This document shows, in pieces, positions 44,501 through 57,900 of a stretch of 64,000 nucleotides of DNA. A program made the translations under genes and the position numbers. Source of the DNA: Caecitellus pseudoparvulus. Its lineage: Eukaryota > Bigyra: Bicosoecida. The number at the start of each line of letters is the position of its first letter. Within the stretch, counting starts at the first letter, position 1. The notes beneath the pieces were generated by a model, which was given only the letters and a program-made list of their open reading frames with translations, did no database searches and was not told the origin of the DNA. The stretch lies in assembly GCA_965644315.1 (NCBI GenBank), contig CBFFRQ010000080.1, forward strand, positions 62,001 to 126,000, given 5' to 3'.

Positions 44501-47236
44501 ACTCACTGTTCAGGGCAGCACAGTACTGCTGTATGGTGGGTGTGGCCGCTGCTGATGCCCTTGGCAGCCCGCTTGGAGAAGCCCAACCAGTTGTGGCCAA
44601 CATCTCAAGGACGTCCTTGCGAACAAGCATGTGGCCAAGGGGAGCGTAGTGGCTCCACTGCGGCAGTTGGCCGTCTGGTAAGCTGTCGGCACAAGCAGGT
44701 AGGGGTCGGCGCCACTGCTGCTGATCTGCAAAGCGCAAGGGCAGCTCGCCCACGGCTTGTTCATGGCGAGCACGAGCTGAATCAGTGCGCGGCTGCAGCA
44801 TGCTTGACTTTACTGCTTGTGGGGAGATGGAGGAGGAAGGGTCGGCGTCTCGAGCAGTGCGGGGAACAAACACGCCTGCGCCCAGCATGTCGCCAGTGGG
44901 GGCGAGAATGTAGTAGTCTCCGGTACATGAGACAATGTCTGCGCCACAGACCCCCGTGAGCAGTCGAGACTCTAGAGGAGCAACAAATGTGGGGGCAAGG
45001 GCCATGGTGGCGCTAAAGTCCACCTGCACTGCAGCGTCCGCAGCCTCTGCAGGCATGCGGGTGCCTTTCACCAAAGTTGCGGCTTCTGCGCTTGGAGCTC
45101 GGGGCGCCAAGTGGGCGTGTGAAATGTCCAACGCCAGCCCGAACCCCCCCGTGGCAGCCCGGAGCAAGGTGTACACAAGCTGCAGGGAGCGCTCAATTTC
45201 CTCAACCTCCTCCAAAGTTGTTGCCCGCAAGCGCCTGCTGCGGTCTGGGTCCTCGTCCAGCATACGCGTTGCAGTGGCTTCTCTGCGCGGAAGAGAAAAG
45301 TAGAGTGCAGGGTGGGGGAACTGAAGAGGCACCTTGTCCACTATCTTACGTGTATCCGAGCACTGCCCCCCGACTGGCCATGTGCCCGAGGTGGTGGTAC
45401 AGGCTCTCGTGCCACAGGGGCCGAACAGCTCGCAAGGCAGGCACCGTGGGCACAGGCGTGTGAAAGGCAAAGGCCCCAAAGCAAACATTGTACAGCAGCT
45501 GCAAGGCAGCTTTCTGCGCCCGAGCCACAGCTAGGTTGGAAGCTTTCAGCAGCGTTCGGCTCACTGCCTCGCTGTCCCGGCCAAGGAGAGCAGCGACGAA
45601 GCCTGAAAGCAGAGCAGAGAGGGGGACAGCTTCAGCGATGGCTGGCGTCGGGGCTCTGTTTAGAGACGAAAGCAAGTGGCACGCGTGCATGGCAACTCCA
45701 AGGGCGATTTCTGCGGGGGGCTGCTGCATCAGAGTCGAAACGTAGGTGATGATGGTGTCCACAACGACTTGGGCGTCCTCCCCAGAGAGAGTTCCTGTGA
45801 TGCTTGTGTCATTCAGCATGGCTCCCAATGCACTCCAGGCCATCATGTGCACAGGAATGCTTCCCGCAGCATCAGAGCTTGCTCTGTGTGGGAACGCCAC
45901 CCCTGGGCTGTGTGAGGCAGTTCGAAGCAATGCGGCCGTGAGGTCCTTCACAGCCACAGGGCGATCTGCCACTCGAGTCAAGGACATAGCTGTGGGGATG
46001 AGTGTAAGCAGCTGGTACAGGACAGGGCTGTCTTCCCGCCGCTGCAGCGCTGCCAGGAGTGCCGCTGCGATACTGCTGCCCCCCTGCGCTGCATCCAGTG
46101 CCATCTGCGCCGCCGTCCAGGCATCATGAAGGGACCGCATTTCTGGGTTAGATGAAGCGCTGTCGGTTGCAGTGATGGATGTAATACGCCCGCCCACGCG
46201 AGCCAGGCTGGCAGTCAGGTCCTCCCACACAAGCCCCTCCCCTTGGGCTGGAGGCGTCATGTACCGCACGTGCAAGCGCAGCAGGCGCAGCAGGTCTGTC
46301 AAGATGCTCACAGGGTGGGGATCAGGCAAGACCCACCCTTCTCGCTCTTCACCTACCGCCCCTGAGACGACGTGAATGGTCTCCAGCACCTGTGACAACC
46401 CGACAGCGGAGCCATTTACGGCAAGCGGCACATGGACTCCACCCAACGCGGCACGCAGCTCTGGAGAGGGCGGAGGATTAGATGGACCGCTTGTCCAGGT
46501 ACGAGAAATTGCATCCAAGGCCCTTGGGGCATGAGACGTGGCCTGTAAAATTGCGCTTGCCAACGCTTGCCCCGTCGGGTTGGCGGTCAGCTCGGGGCTT
46601 GGGGGACACGCCGGCGGTTTCACCTTGTGCTTCGCAAAGGAACACTGCACACACTCAGGGGCATACGGCGAATTTTCAACGAAGCATCGGGAGCAAATCC
46701 AACTGCGGAAGGGAAGGTGAAAGGCCCGCTTGGGCAGTGCGTTGAATCGAACGCGGCACACAACTCAGCGTGCGGCAGCGATCAACTCACGGGCGCATGA
46801 GGGCAGACCATGAAGCTTGACCAAGGGTGGTGATCAAATGGCGTAGCTTCTCTGCATCTTCGGCACTTGGAGCTTCCTGGTGCAGGTTGGACAGTAGTGT
46901 GTGCACTGCCTTCAGCACGAGACCGATATCTTGCGTGAAGAGGGCAATGTTCAAGCAACTGGTAACTTGCCTCCACAAGGCAGCCCCCCCTTCATCTCCT
47001 CTCAGGTGAGTAGCTGGAGCGAAAGCGGCCACAAGCGCACCGCTGGGAGAGGCACTGCCCACATTTGACGGGCTGGCCAGCTGCTGCAGTGCACCAGTGG
47101 CAGCGCTGGACAGCTCAGGCCCTGCAGATGCAGCCACAGCAGTGAGCAGACTTGAAACCAACGATGCGACATCCATCGATTGTGATTCATGCTCTTGTGG
47201 GGGGTCCCCTCCAAAGGGGAGAGCGGAGACAGCCAT
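41526..47236 (-). CDS. Unknown 1,776-residue protein with RanBP2-type zinc finger
   Basis: Proposed exons in reading order: 47236-46791, 46702-45350, 45282-42587, 42530-42381 and 42211-41526. All phases close. The first two introns (GTGAGT...CGCAG, GTAAGA...GCGCAG) are secure; the last two (donors GTTGCT and GTGCGC) are less so. The start ATG at 47236 ([10 protein letters not shown]) is the first in-frame ATG, since the longer frame opens at TTG. A single zinc finger, WICSRC...ECVQCSF, spans the first intron and matches the RanBP2/NZF pattern W-x-C-x2-C-x10-C-x2-C. The rest is long alpha-helical sequence (for example [13 protein letters not shown] and [16 protein letters not shown]) consistent with a HEAT/ARM solenoid. 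A more compact region near 43300 ([21 protein letters not shown]) follows. No catalytic domain is seen. Large ubiquitin-system scaffolds share this combination, but I cannot assign a family. Confidence 0.7.
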
Positions 47237-47452
47237 GGAGAGCTGAGCGTGTTGGGCGGGCAAATCACAGGTATTGGCGCTGGCGCTGTGTGGAGCAAAG
47301 GCACCTGTGTCCTGCGAGCTCCAACACAAGAGACATAGGGGATTTCAAAACACAGGCGTGGGTGGAGGGCTGTATCGCAAGTGTATTTTGTGCCTGTCCG
47401 GATGCTCTGCGCCATGGTACGGACTGGCAACCGTGTGCAGCAAGAAGCCGAC

Positions 47453-48844
47453 TTAGTAGTCCTCCTCCTCCTCCTCTTCCTCCGCAACTTTGCCCTCATC
47501 CGGATCCTCCTTCACGTCCTCCGCCTCGACCAGTTCTTTGCCTTCTTCCTGGGAGGCAAAGTAGTCAACCTCCACCGCCCCAGGCAGCATCGGCTCGAAG
47601 CGCTGCACAGTGGCAGCGACACCATACCCAACGTACATGTTCACATAGCGCTTGCCAAGCCCGACAGCAACTGCACCTGGCCACTTCAGCGACTTGGCAG
47701 CTGCAAGGACAGTTGTTTCGTCACCGCCAGCTGGGGGTCCAGTGCTGGGGCACGAGCGCACAGCCCAGAGAGGGCTGGGCTCGCTGTCATCATCCTCTGG
47801 CTCGGTGACATCTTCGGCAATGGCAGCCAGCAGCGTTGGTGGCTCGGGAGCATCCTCGTCTGGAATGGGCTCCCCCTCCTCGTCCAAGGCAGGCGGGTTG
47901 GGTGTCACACGACCCAGGACATTGATTGGTGCAGTGGCATGCACCCAGTTCGCAGCGTCGGTCAGGTCAACAGGCTCAAAGGGCTCCTCTTCTTCATCAG
48001 CAACTTCAATGTCGTACGTCTCCTCTTCTTCGCTGGCCTTGAAGATGCCAGCGGGGGCGATGACTGTGTCGGCCGAGATGCGCGCGATGACAGCTCGCAG
48101 GAACGCCGCCTCCGTGCCAGGGAAAGGTGGGTGCCCACCCACTGCCGCTTGCAGGCTGCCTGTGAAGTACCGCTTGATCTGGCCAGCAATGACCACTTGC
48201 TGAGGTGTAACGTTGGGAAGCTTGGTCCACTGGCCGCCAGCGTGGGAGGCAACAAAGTAGGTGTGCTTGTTGACGCCCTCACCACCTCGCTCGATGGTGC
48301 TGCCTGTAGCATCCACTGCGCCCTCCTCCAGGTCGTCCTCGCCCTCCATCACGCACTCTGCGACGTAGTAGTCACCCTGGAGCCCAAGGATCTTGCCCCA
48401 CAGCCGCAGCTGCTGCACAGGCTGCGCGGCCGCCAGTCGCTTGAGGCTGGCATGCAGCCTGAAGGTCTCTGTGCGGCCCAAGGAAACGCCCGCCCACTCC
48501 AGGTAATTCGCGTCGTCAGTCAAGTTCTGCACCGGCTCCCCAGCCTCCTCCTCCTCCCCTGGCACAAACAGCTCCAGTCCCCCTTTGGCCCACGCCAGCG
48601 CTTGCTCTTGAGATGCTGCTGCTTCAGCAGCGGCCCCTGCACCGGCTGGCGTCGGCGCGCCGGTCCCTGCGCCTGTGCTTGCTTTGACCATGGCCGAGAC
48701 GTGCTCAAAGGCAGCCAAGGCATCGCCTGGCTGCTCTGTGATCAACTTCAAAACTACCTCCTTCATGTGATCATACACGCTGCTCTCCCCTGCCTTCGTC
48801 TGCAGGAATGCCTGCGCAGCCTCAAAGTCCGACAGACCAGACAT
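47453..48844 (-). CDS. RSPH4: Radial spoke head protein RSP4/RSP6 (RSPH4A/6A family)
   Basis: 463 residues, single exon, ATG at 48844 (MSGLSDFEAAQAF); the longer frame upstream adds no family sequence. RSP4/6 proteins form the head of the axonemal radial spokes that pass signals from the central pair to the dynein arms, so this is a marker for motile 9+2 cilia. Family features in order: a helical N-terminus, VSLGRTETFRLHASLKRLA, LRLWGKILGLQGDYYVAEC, KLPNVTPQQVVIAGQIKRYF, and FLRAVIARISADTVIAPAG. These are followed by WAVRSCPS and the C-terminal WPGAVAVGLGKRYVNMYVG. It ends in a strongly acidic tail (EEEEEEEDY). The length is close to Chlamydomonas RSP4/6. Whether the genome has separate RSP4 and RSP6 genes cannot be told from one window. 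Confidence 0.93.
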   Translation of the reverse strand: MSGLSDFEAAQAFLQTKAGESSVYDHMKEVVLKLITEQPGDALAAFEHVSAMVKASTGAGTGAPTPAGAGAAAEAAASQEQALAWAKGGLELFVPGEEEEAGEPVQNLTDDANYLEWAGVSLGRTETFRLHASLKRLAAAQPVQQLRLWGKILGLQGDYYVAECVMEGEDDLEEGAVDATGSTIERGGEGVNKHTYFVASHAGGQWTKLPNVTPQQVVIAGQIKRYFTGSLQAAVGGHPPFPGTEAAFLRAVIARISADTVIAPAGIFKASEEEETYDIEVADEEEEPFEPVDLTDAANWVHATAPINVLGRVTPNPPALDEEGEPIPDEDAPEPPTLLAAIAEDVTEPEDDDSEPSPLWAVRSCPSTGPPAGGDETTVLAAAKSLKWPGAVAVGLGKRYVNMYVGYGVAATVQRFEPMLPGAVEVDYFASQEEGKELVEAEDVKEDPDEGKVAEEEEEEEDY

Positions 48845-48981
48845 GATGCGGAATTTGCTTGCACAGCCTCGCGATTGCCAGCCTACTTCGACGTCAAGGT
48901 GGCACGGGGCATACAAGGGGAGCCACAGAAGTTGCTGCACAACCGTTCAGCGGAGCCTGTTTGGTTCTGGGGTTTGGGAAT

Positions 48982-51900
48982 TTATTGGGGGTCGGAAACC
49001 TGTGGGGTCGGCGCTCTTGGCTGCGTCTCTGCCAAGTGCTGCTCCCTCATTCTGAGCTGATGACTGAAGGCGAGGGAGGGCGACGTCATTTGCCTGGCCT
49101 TGAAGGCTGACATGGGGTGCGGCGTACGCATTTCTGTTGGCCGGCCTGCGCTGGGAAGAGGTCGTTTACCTTGTGTGGGTGAAGCAAAGCTGCCGAGCAG
49201 CGCACGGCCCGTGCCCCGTCCCAGCCCTGGAGCGCTCCCTGGCCCCCTGGAAGTGATGGCGCTGCTTGATGCCTGAAGAGAGGTTTGCAGGGCTGCAGAA
49301 GGCCCGGCAAGCCCTGGAGAGAGGGCAGTGGACGCAACACCTGCCTGGGACATGGGCTTGAGCCTGGTCAGTGAGCCTGCAGGGCTCCTTTCGCTTGGTC
49401 CGAGCGGGCTGGGTGGGCCCATGTAAGGGCCCATCACTGCCGAAAGACTCATTTGGGACGTAGGGATGTTGTCCACTGATCCGCCCTCGGCCCCCAGCAG
49501 TGTGTAGTGGTGCCCTGCTCCACTCCAGTGGGAGGCAACGTGATGGGCAACGCCCCAGCCCTCTCCACCCTCACCCGGCTGCTCATCCCGCGCATCCCAT
49601 TCGGCAGCTTCTGTATAGTCCTCAGCGTGCAGCTGCTGGCGAAGACTCCCCTCTTTAAAGCGAGTCGCCCCCCTGATGGGGGATGCGGGCGGTATGCTGT
49701 CAACTCCACCAAGCACGCCTGCGAAGGCGCTCGCAGCAGAATCCGCAGGTTGGGACATCGTCCCGTGCGCAGGCTGGGGCACCCGCGACCCTCTGCCAAG
49801 GGCTTCATACAACTGCTCGGCCCTGTCCAGCCGCCAGGCCCCAGCAGACGTGAGCAGGTGGCTTACAGCGCGCACCAAGGCAGGCGGAAGCAGTGCAGCG
49901 GCCCCCGCCTTGGGCAGCACCAGCACAGTTGCTGTCTCAGAGGTCACGGTTACAGTGAATGCACACGGCAGCGCCGGGTCTAGCACAGCGCGATGTAGTT
50001 GCTTTGCGTGCAGCTGTGCGCCTGGGGCTCGCAGGGTACCGGATGCCAAGAGCCGGAGCCCAGCAGCAAGGAGCAGTTCACCACCTCCGCAGGTGGACGC
50101 GGCCCCCATGGATGCCAAATCCACATCGACCAGCTCGTCATTCACCAACACCCTTGGGATCAGGGCGGAGCCCTCCTTCCCGCTACCGTCACCTCCCTCT
50201 GAAGCGTCATGCCCGACACGCACCTCCGTGGTGCCTCCCGCCATGACGCCAGCGCTTTGGACGGCTGGAGGCAAGCCAAACACCAGCTCCATGGGGAGGT
50301 TTGCCACCAGAGAGGACTTTCCGCTGATGATGCCACTTTCATGTCCCCCAGTGGAACCCACACCGCCAGTGGCTGCGCCAACTTCCGGCCGGTGCCCACC
50401 CCCCGCAGGGACAACACATGCAGCAGGAACTGCGTCGAAGGAGCCCGCCGCCACCCCCCCAGCACCCGCACTTGTCACACCTTGACCAAGAGAAAGTGCT
50501 GCAACGGCAGCGGCCACTCGATGTCGATCTGCAGCAGCAATGGCTCGCTCTGCCTTTGCGTCTGCCTTCCAGAGTGTCTGGCGCACGTTGGGAGATGTCG
50601 GGACAATCGCCTGCGGCACGATGGAGCTCGGGTTGACTGAAGAGCTAACATGTGGTGGGTTTGCGCCTTGCACGGGTTGCTTGCGCGCAGCTGTTGCCGC
50701 AGCTGCATGCATGAACTGGTGCAAGGCAGCGCCTTGGGCGTTCACCTGCCCACCACTGTGCCTAGCCTGCAGCGGCTCATCAACTCCGTCTGCCTGACCT
50801 GCTTTTCGAGATGCCAAGATGTCTCGTGCAAGGCGCCCTGACACACCCAAAGATCGGCGCTGCTGTATGTCGATGGCCGCCGCAGTTTGTGCGAGCCGTT
50901 GCGATCCATGCACATTTGCTGTGCGCCCAAACGACACTGCATGGGATGCAAACACTTCTACACCAGCTATGGCAGGGGCACTGTGCCCGCCTAGTCGTCG
51001 GCGAACGCCGCTGCCGGGCTGGGGCGCTCCGGCATCGCCCGGCGAGGAGTCCAGCACGCTCAGGGAGCCCCGTGAAATCGGGGCTTCAAGCTGGCCAGAG
51101 TGGCGATTTGCAACTTTGGCAGCTTGCTTGTGCCACCGCCGTACTGCTCTCATGCCACCACCAGCTGCAATGCTCGCGAGCAGCTTGTCCTGGGATGTCG
51201 CGTCCGCAGCTGCAGCCTTGCGCTGCAAGTCTAGCACAGCTTGCTTGTCGGCCTTGCTGTCTTTTCCAGGAAACAAAGCCGCGACAGAAACACTCTGGGG
51301 GGCACTTGGCGACGCGAGGCCGGCCTCCGCTGCCTTTACCTTGGCCAAGTTTCGTCGGATGTCCCCCCCGTCCCACCACCGCTTGCCTCCTATACCCCTT
51401 CCTGGCAGAGCATTCCCTGACGCTGACAGTCCTCGCTTTGCTTGCCATTTGCGGAAGCCTTCTGAAGACAGAGCCTTGTCTCCTGCAATCAGTGACTCAG
51501 TTGCCGCACCCTCAGCTTCTGGTGCAAGATCCAGAGTTGCACCTTGAGCACTGCCAACACCGGCTGCTCTCGAACTCAGGGGTGACGCCTGGAGCAACAG
51601 GCGTGCCTCCTCTTGCTTTGCCTCACGAGAAAGAAGTGGCGATGGTTCATCTTTCAGTTCAAGTCTGGATGGTGTGGGGCGTTGCTGGCTGTTTGCTTTC
51701 GCTTCACGCTCCGCATCTGCTGCTTCGGCCAGCTTCCGCAGCACGCTGTTGCGACCTGTGCCGCGCAAGAGTGTCGCGAGCGGGGCAATGTGGTGCACTC
51801 CGCGGTTCGCATGCCCTTGTCGCCCAGTTCCCTGGTTTTCTGGCGCCTTGGCTGCTCGCGACAGCCCTGAGTGCATCCGCGTCGAAAGCTCCTTGGCTTG

Positions 51901-54900
51901 TTGCCGGGAAAGGGTGGGGGCAGATTTAGATGCAGTCAAGGACTGTTGGGCAGGCACAGTGTAGTGGCGTGGAGCGTCGCTTGCCAAGACGCGACTTGCC
52001 TGCTCCTGAGGCCCATGGACTGCGCCTGCACTCCATCCAAGCGTTGTTGCAGCCCGCAGGAAAGCCTTGATTGAGCTTGGTTTGCCACCTCGTTCCCGAG
52101 GTGTGACGGCCCTTTGCTGTATCGTCACAGGCTCCGTCGCTGAGTGAGCGGGCGCAGCACTAGCGCGGACACTTGCACTCGGCTGCTGAGAGAAAATCCC
52201 TGCGGGGGGTTGTAGCGCGCCATTCGTGCCGCTGGACACATCTTGCAGATCATCGTGGTCGGTGGAACGGGGGTCTGCGTCCACCCTGTCTTCCCAGTCG
52301 CTTTTGCTGCCGTGCACAGCTTCTTGAGGCTGTAGAGGTAGTGTCGCACTCGGAAGTGACGACTTGATTGTACTTGGGAAAAAGAGGGGAAGGCTCACTT
52401 CAGGTTCGGGAAAGCCATGGGCTGCTGGGGGGCGAAGCGTGCCACGGCCTCCCGCTCCGCGTGCGTGCCTCGCCAGTCGCGTTTGCTTGGCGACAAGCTC
52501 AGCCTCGCGCTCTGCAGCAGTCGTGAGATCATCGTGCTCAGAGCTAGATGTGTGAAGTCGAGCCCATTGGCTCCGTGCTGCGTGTCTACGCTGCCTAGGC
52601 TTGCGCTCCTTCATGTACACATGCAAGCTTGGCGGTCGATTACCTTCCAGCATGGCCAAAATAGAAGCATTGTCCACCCGTCCTTGCGCAAGGGCAGTCC
52701 TTCCACGATTCTTCGACGTGAGACTACCAAGTGCAGCCTTCACTTGGGCCACCTTGTATGCGCGGCGCATGACAATGCCACCTTCGGCATCAACAGCGGG
52801 GTACGGAAGGGGCATGCGCATGCGGACGCTGGCACTGCCTTCCTGAAGCACATACAAATTAGGGGACGTTGATCCTTGCTGGACCAACTTCGTGCCACGT
52901 TTCACGGCCACCGGTGTCAGCAGGTGGCATAGCAATGCCTTGTGCTCTTCAGAAATGCTCTGCCCTTGCAGGCCTGGCAGGGACATGATGAAGCGATGTG
53001 TGCTTCTGTGAAACTTGTAGTCAGGCCAGTACCGCGCATAAATGTCCCATGGGATGGACACGAGCCGAGCAACTCCCTCCCGGCGACGGCGTGCGCTGCC
53101 GTCCTTGCGGCTGCGCCCTCCTAGCATATGCTCCTCTGCCCCGAGGGAGAATGCAGCCAGGTGCCGCTCGCAGCGCAGTAGGACCTCATGCTGTCCGAAA
53201 CTCTCCCCCGCTTGCGCAACGGAAACGGTCTGCTTCCCTGCCTTCAACTCCACGGCTCCCTCCAACACGACGAAAAAACGCGCCGCAGGGTCACCTGGCA
53301 TGTACAGGGGAGCCCCGGCTGGAACGCGGTGGTATCGCGTCTGCATGGCGCTTGCATAAAGCGCCTGTGGGTTCATGTCCCTGAATCCAGGCAGATGAGA
53401 CACAAGATCCTGCATCATGGCGTTACGGGTGCTGTGCCAGAGGGCGAGCCCAGCAGCCACGCTGATGTCCCCCGCGTGTGACGCCAGCAAAAGGTTTGGG
53501 GCGACAGACAACTCGCCAGACCTGCTGGCATCAAAGTGGGCAATATGGGTGTCCAAGGCGGGCGATGACGCGGGTCTGTGGAGGGGTGCCAGTGGACCAC
53601 ATGCCGCTAGATTTGTCCGCGAAGGAGGGGTTGAATGTGGCTCCGTCGGCAGGCGGATCTGCTCACTTCCAGGCGCCACATCTACACCTGGCGACAGCCT
53701 GGGACTGAGAAAGTGGCGAGTGCTCCGGGTACCGAACTTGGCAGAGCCAGTCTCGGACATGCTGGCTTCCGCTTGCCTCAGCCGCACTGCAGATCCGCTT
53801 CCCTGAAGGGCCCCCAGCCATTCGCTCCCACTTCTTCCAGGGGCAAACTGACCCGGAATCAGAAGGGCCACAGATTGAAGTGGGTTAGTCAAGCACAAGG
53901 AACTACCGTGAGTCGCAGTGGCGGAGGAGGCCTCGCCAATGCTAGGAGCAACTGTTGATGGGGGCCGAGGCAGTGTCGCATCCATCGGGCCCGGCTCACT
54001 CTTGGCCTGCAGCCCAGTCATTGCCATTTCCAGCGCCGACATCCTGTCGTTCGTCAGTTCGCTCCACATAGAACTCTGCAACGCGCGAATGTACTGCTGA
54101 ACCGTTGCCTGGGCACTGGGCTGGCGTAGGGGCTGAAGGCACCATGCCGTCATGGCCTGCCATACTGGCTCCCATCCCACGCTGGATGCGGAGCTTCCCT
54201 CCCAAAACTCTGATCTATCCCCAGCAAACGTCCCGCTTTGTGACAAGCCGCCTTCAAGCACAACGCCAGAGTCACGGGTGTCCGACACTGCCCCGTGGCT
54301 GCGCGCAGGTGTGGACCGAGCAGACTCGCCCTCTGGCACGAGCTCTGTTGGGGACCAGCCAGCGGAAGGCACCCTTCCTAAGTCTGACGGGGTGCTGCCC
54401 CTCGTTGACTCTGCTTCAAACTCACCAGCGTGCAGGTGGACGACTGCACCGCCTTGAGCAAAAGTCACGCCACCTCGGCGCTCCATGTGCATGTGGTCAC
54501 TGCCCGGATCACGCGCTTGCGGAAGGCCAGGCGACGCTCCACTCGGGTGAGGAGACGACAGTCCCATTGGAAGGCGCGTCTTAAAAGGTGATAACACTCC
54601 ACGCAAGGCTGTTGCGTCTACTTCGTGGTGCCGCGGCTCGAAAGGGCCAGAGCCCGTGCCCCCCTCAGCTCGCGCAGCCGGCAAGTAAGCCGACGATACT
54701 TGTAGCGGCTCTAAGTGCCGGCGCTTCTCTGCAGCGCGAGATGCTCGATCAGGTGATGTATGCCGCTTTGAGCTTGCTGCAGAGGTGGGTGTGTGTTCCT
54801 CAGGCACTTCGGGTACTTGTTGTAGCTCCGGAGCTGTGTGAATGCGGGACACAGAGAATGCCACTGCGGCACCATCCATGACTTCTGCCGCAGGCGTGTC

Positions 54901-57900
54901 ATCCCGTTCACCGGCATGTGACAAGTCCAGGGTTCCGCTTCGACCAGGGCTGGCCACAATTGGCTGCGCCGAAACATCAGGCGTCAGGCGATCAGGGCTC
55001 TGCACGCGCCCGCGGTCCAGGGGAAGCGCCATTTTCGTTTGCCTGCGGGGCTGCTGCCGATCTCGAGGATCAGAGAGAGATCCTGTCAGGCTGGAGTCAG
55101 GCATCCCAGTCTGAGATTCGCCGGCTGACCCTCCAGTTGGCGTGTTCCCTGCACCGCCCTGCCATGGGTGCACCGTGCTGAAAGTCGTCAGGTTGGAGCC
55201 TGGTCTTAGAAGAGCCTTAGGTGCCACCAACTTGCCTTGCATAGCTCGCCACCACATGCGCTTCACTGCATGGCGGAGGCTTGGGAGCACAGCAGACGCC
55301 GCAAGCGTCTCGGTTGCACGCGGGTGCAGCGAGCTGGCAAACTCATGTGCAAGGGGAGGCAGCGCCTGCAAGTCTTCCATAGCAGGCGGGGTGTCTCTTA
55401 ATACAGACAAGTAGTCATCGCGCGGGATCAGCAGCCCATGGGTGTCCCACAAAGCCACAGTGGAGGATAGATTCATCAGACCTGTAGCAGTGCTCGTTAG
55501 CTCTGGTTGCAGCACCTGCTCTCCCACCGAGCGGCCAGGCCCCAAGAATGAGACGCAAATCCCCAGTCCAGCTGCATCCATAACAGTGTCACCTGCCCGG
55601 TACAACATGCTGGGTTGCAAGAGTTCCGCCAACTCGGCGCCGGATAGGCCTGTGCTGGCACTGGCTTCAGGCCCCCCACTCCATGCTGAGGGAGGGCGGC
55701 TCCTATGCTGCCCGCGCCTGCGCTTTCTAGGCACTGGCTTGCTACCTCCCGAGCCACGTGCTGGCATGAACACACCTAGCATGCCGTGCAAAACCAGCAC
55801 AACATGCTGCGCCATTTCGCCACGTTGGGCAAGCACGGCACCGGGAGAAGCATGACAGTGCCGGCAGCGGCGTGCAAGAGCGTGTTGTCGTTGAACATCA
55901 AGGAGGGCGAAACCAGGGAGTGCAGCAGACAGCAGGCGACACAGCGACATCACTTCGTCTGATGGCCGCGCCTCACTTCTGAGCAACAGGGTGGCAATGC
56001 ACCGCGCAACAAAAGCAGGCGAGTTCAAGGCAGGTGTGCGAGCAGAAGGCCGTGTGGCCTCGTTCGCAAGCTCCTTGAACACTGAACGATTTACCACCCC
56101 GACAACAGTTCCATCTGTCGCAGCCGACAACACGGTCGCATTGCGCTTTCCAGCTCCGCCATCTCCTGCCGCCTGGATCAAGGGTGAAGCTGTCGGGTGT
56201 CCACCTGCTGGTGCTTGGCGGGGCTGGACCAACAGCGAAGCGATGATTGTAACCAATCCATGTGAGTCTACTGGACTGGGTGCGGCTGTTGAGGCTGCAG
56301 GCTGACAAGAAGTGGTGGGCAGGGGCGGCTGCATCGCAGGCCTTCCACCTGGATCGCCGGACTCTGTGCCTGCCGCACCACCTGCGTGATTGTGAGAATC
56401 TTTTCCCGATGATGTCGCAGAAGCATGAGGGGCACTACCTGCGCGCGTCAGGTCATGCTTTGCCCACGCAGTGGGCGCATCCCCACCTGCATCCGCGCCC
56501 GCACCTAAAGCACGGAGCGCCGAGCGTGCTGCTGCGGGAGTCAGCGCAGAGGCAGAATGGCGACCAGAATTCAGCTCCTCGATGAGCACCTGGCCACTAG
56601 AGAAGGGCGTGTGCGTAGAAGGGGGCGCTGGAGGTAGCATGTTTAGAGCTTGATGCCCAAAGTGTTCACCTGCAGCCAACACCGCAATGCACCTTCCCAC
56701 GAAAACGCCGTCCTTGCTCCGCACACGCCACTTTGCTTCATAGTCGAGATGGTCTGCATCGTTCGTGGCGCTGCCATCACCCCACATGCGCGGGGCACGC
56801 TGCCTGGGTGCGGCTGCCTCGCCAGGAGTGCCCGGAACCCACCCCCCTTCAGGTGAAGGCAGGGGAGAGATACTCGTCTTGTGGACTGTAAATGCGCCTG
56901 ACAAAATAATGAAAAAGTCATCTGCGTTGTCACCTTCTCGGACAGCAAGCTGCCCGTCTGGGATTTCGCGCAGGGTAAGGTCAGAACACAGCGCCCGAGC
57001 GGCATCCCAGGGAAGGTTCCTGAAAAACGCAACCCCTCGCTGCATGGCCATGGCCAAGAGGTCAACTTCGGCTCTAGTTCTTCTGGCTGGCGGTTTGTAC
57101 AACACCATGTGCGAGGCGGTCGGGGCGGGGACCAAGCGCGGAACCAGCAATGGCTCGATAACCTCCCTTTGCAACACCACAAGTGGAATCTTCAGAACAT
57201 AGCTCCGCATTCCTTGTGCAAGAATGGTGTGGCTCCTACCCTTCAAGGCAGGGACTGTCGGCATCAAGCTCAGTGCTGTCATGTGTCCATCTGAGGGAGC
57301 CAACGAGTCGGCAGTTGCCGGTCGGCGTGGCTCTTGGGCCCGCGATGCGTGCACGGTGAGATCCTGACCAGAGAACACCTGCCTAGCATCAGAGAAACCC
57401 AGGGCTGCAGCAAGCCGCGACAGCTCTGCGGGTCTAAACGCCCATGGTTCGCCTGCCAACCCTCCACTCCCGGGCAGAGCAAGCTCTAAGCAGTCCCCGG
57501 GAAAAAGAGTGGCCAAGTATCCACCGTGAACCTGCTGGGCCCTTGTAAACGCCTCTTCGTCGCGGCGCAGCTCCTCGCGAAGGTAGCGCTCCTTTTGCAA
57601 CGGTGTCGTAACACCCTCCTCCGGCACTGCTGCAGTGGTGCAGTGTATAGCTTGGTGCAAGGCTGCGGCCATGCTCTGCGCTGGCCCTGCACACCACAAA
57701 GCCGCAGCACGAATACGAGCAGGGGCTTGAACAAGGCTCTGCCCATGAAAGTCAACGATGGGGTGTGGACATGGCAGAAGACCCCTGCGCAACGAAGCAG
57801 ACACAACATCACCGCTGCTAGCTCCAGGTCGCGCAAGCATGCAGTGTAACGCAGCACCACCCGGCGGAATAGCCCCCCTAGGCGGCAAAAAAGGGTGCTC

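Noticed and set aside
46482-46745. Short plus-strand frames within the RanBP2-finger gene
   Set aside because: They lie opposite well-supported coding exons and have no domain content.
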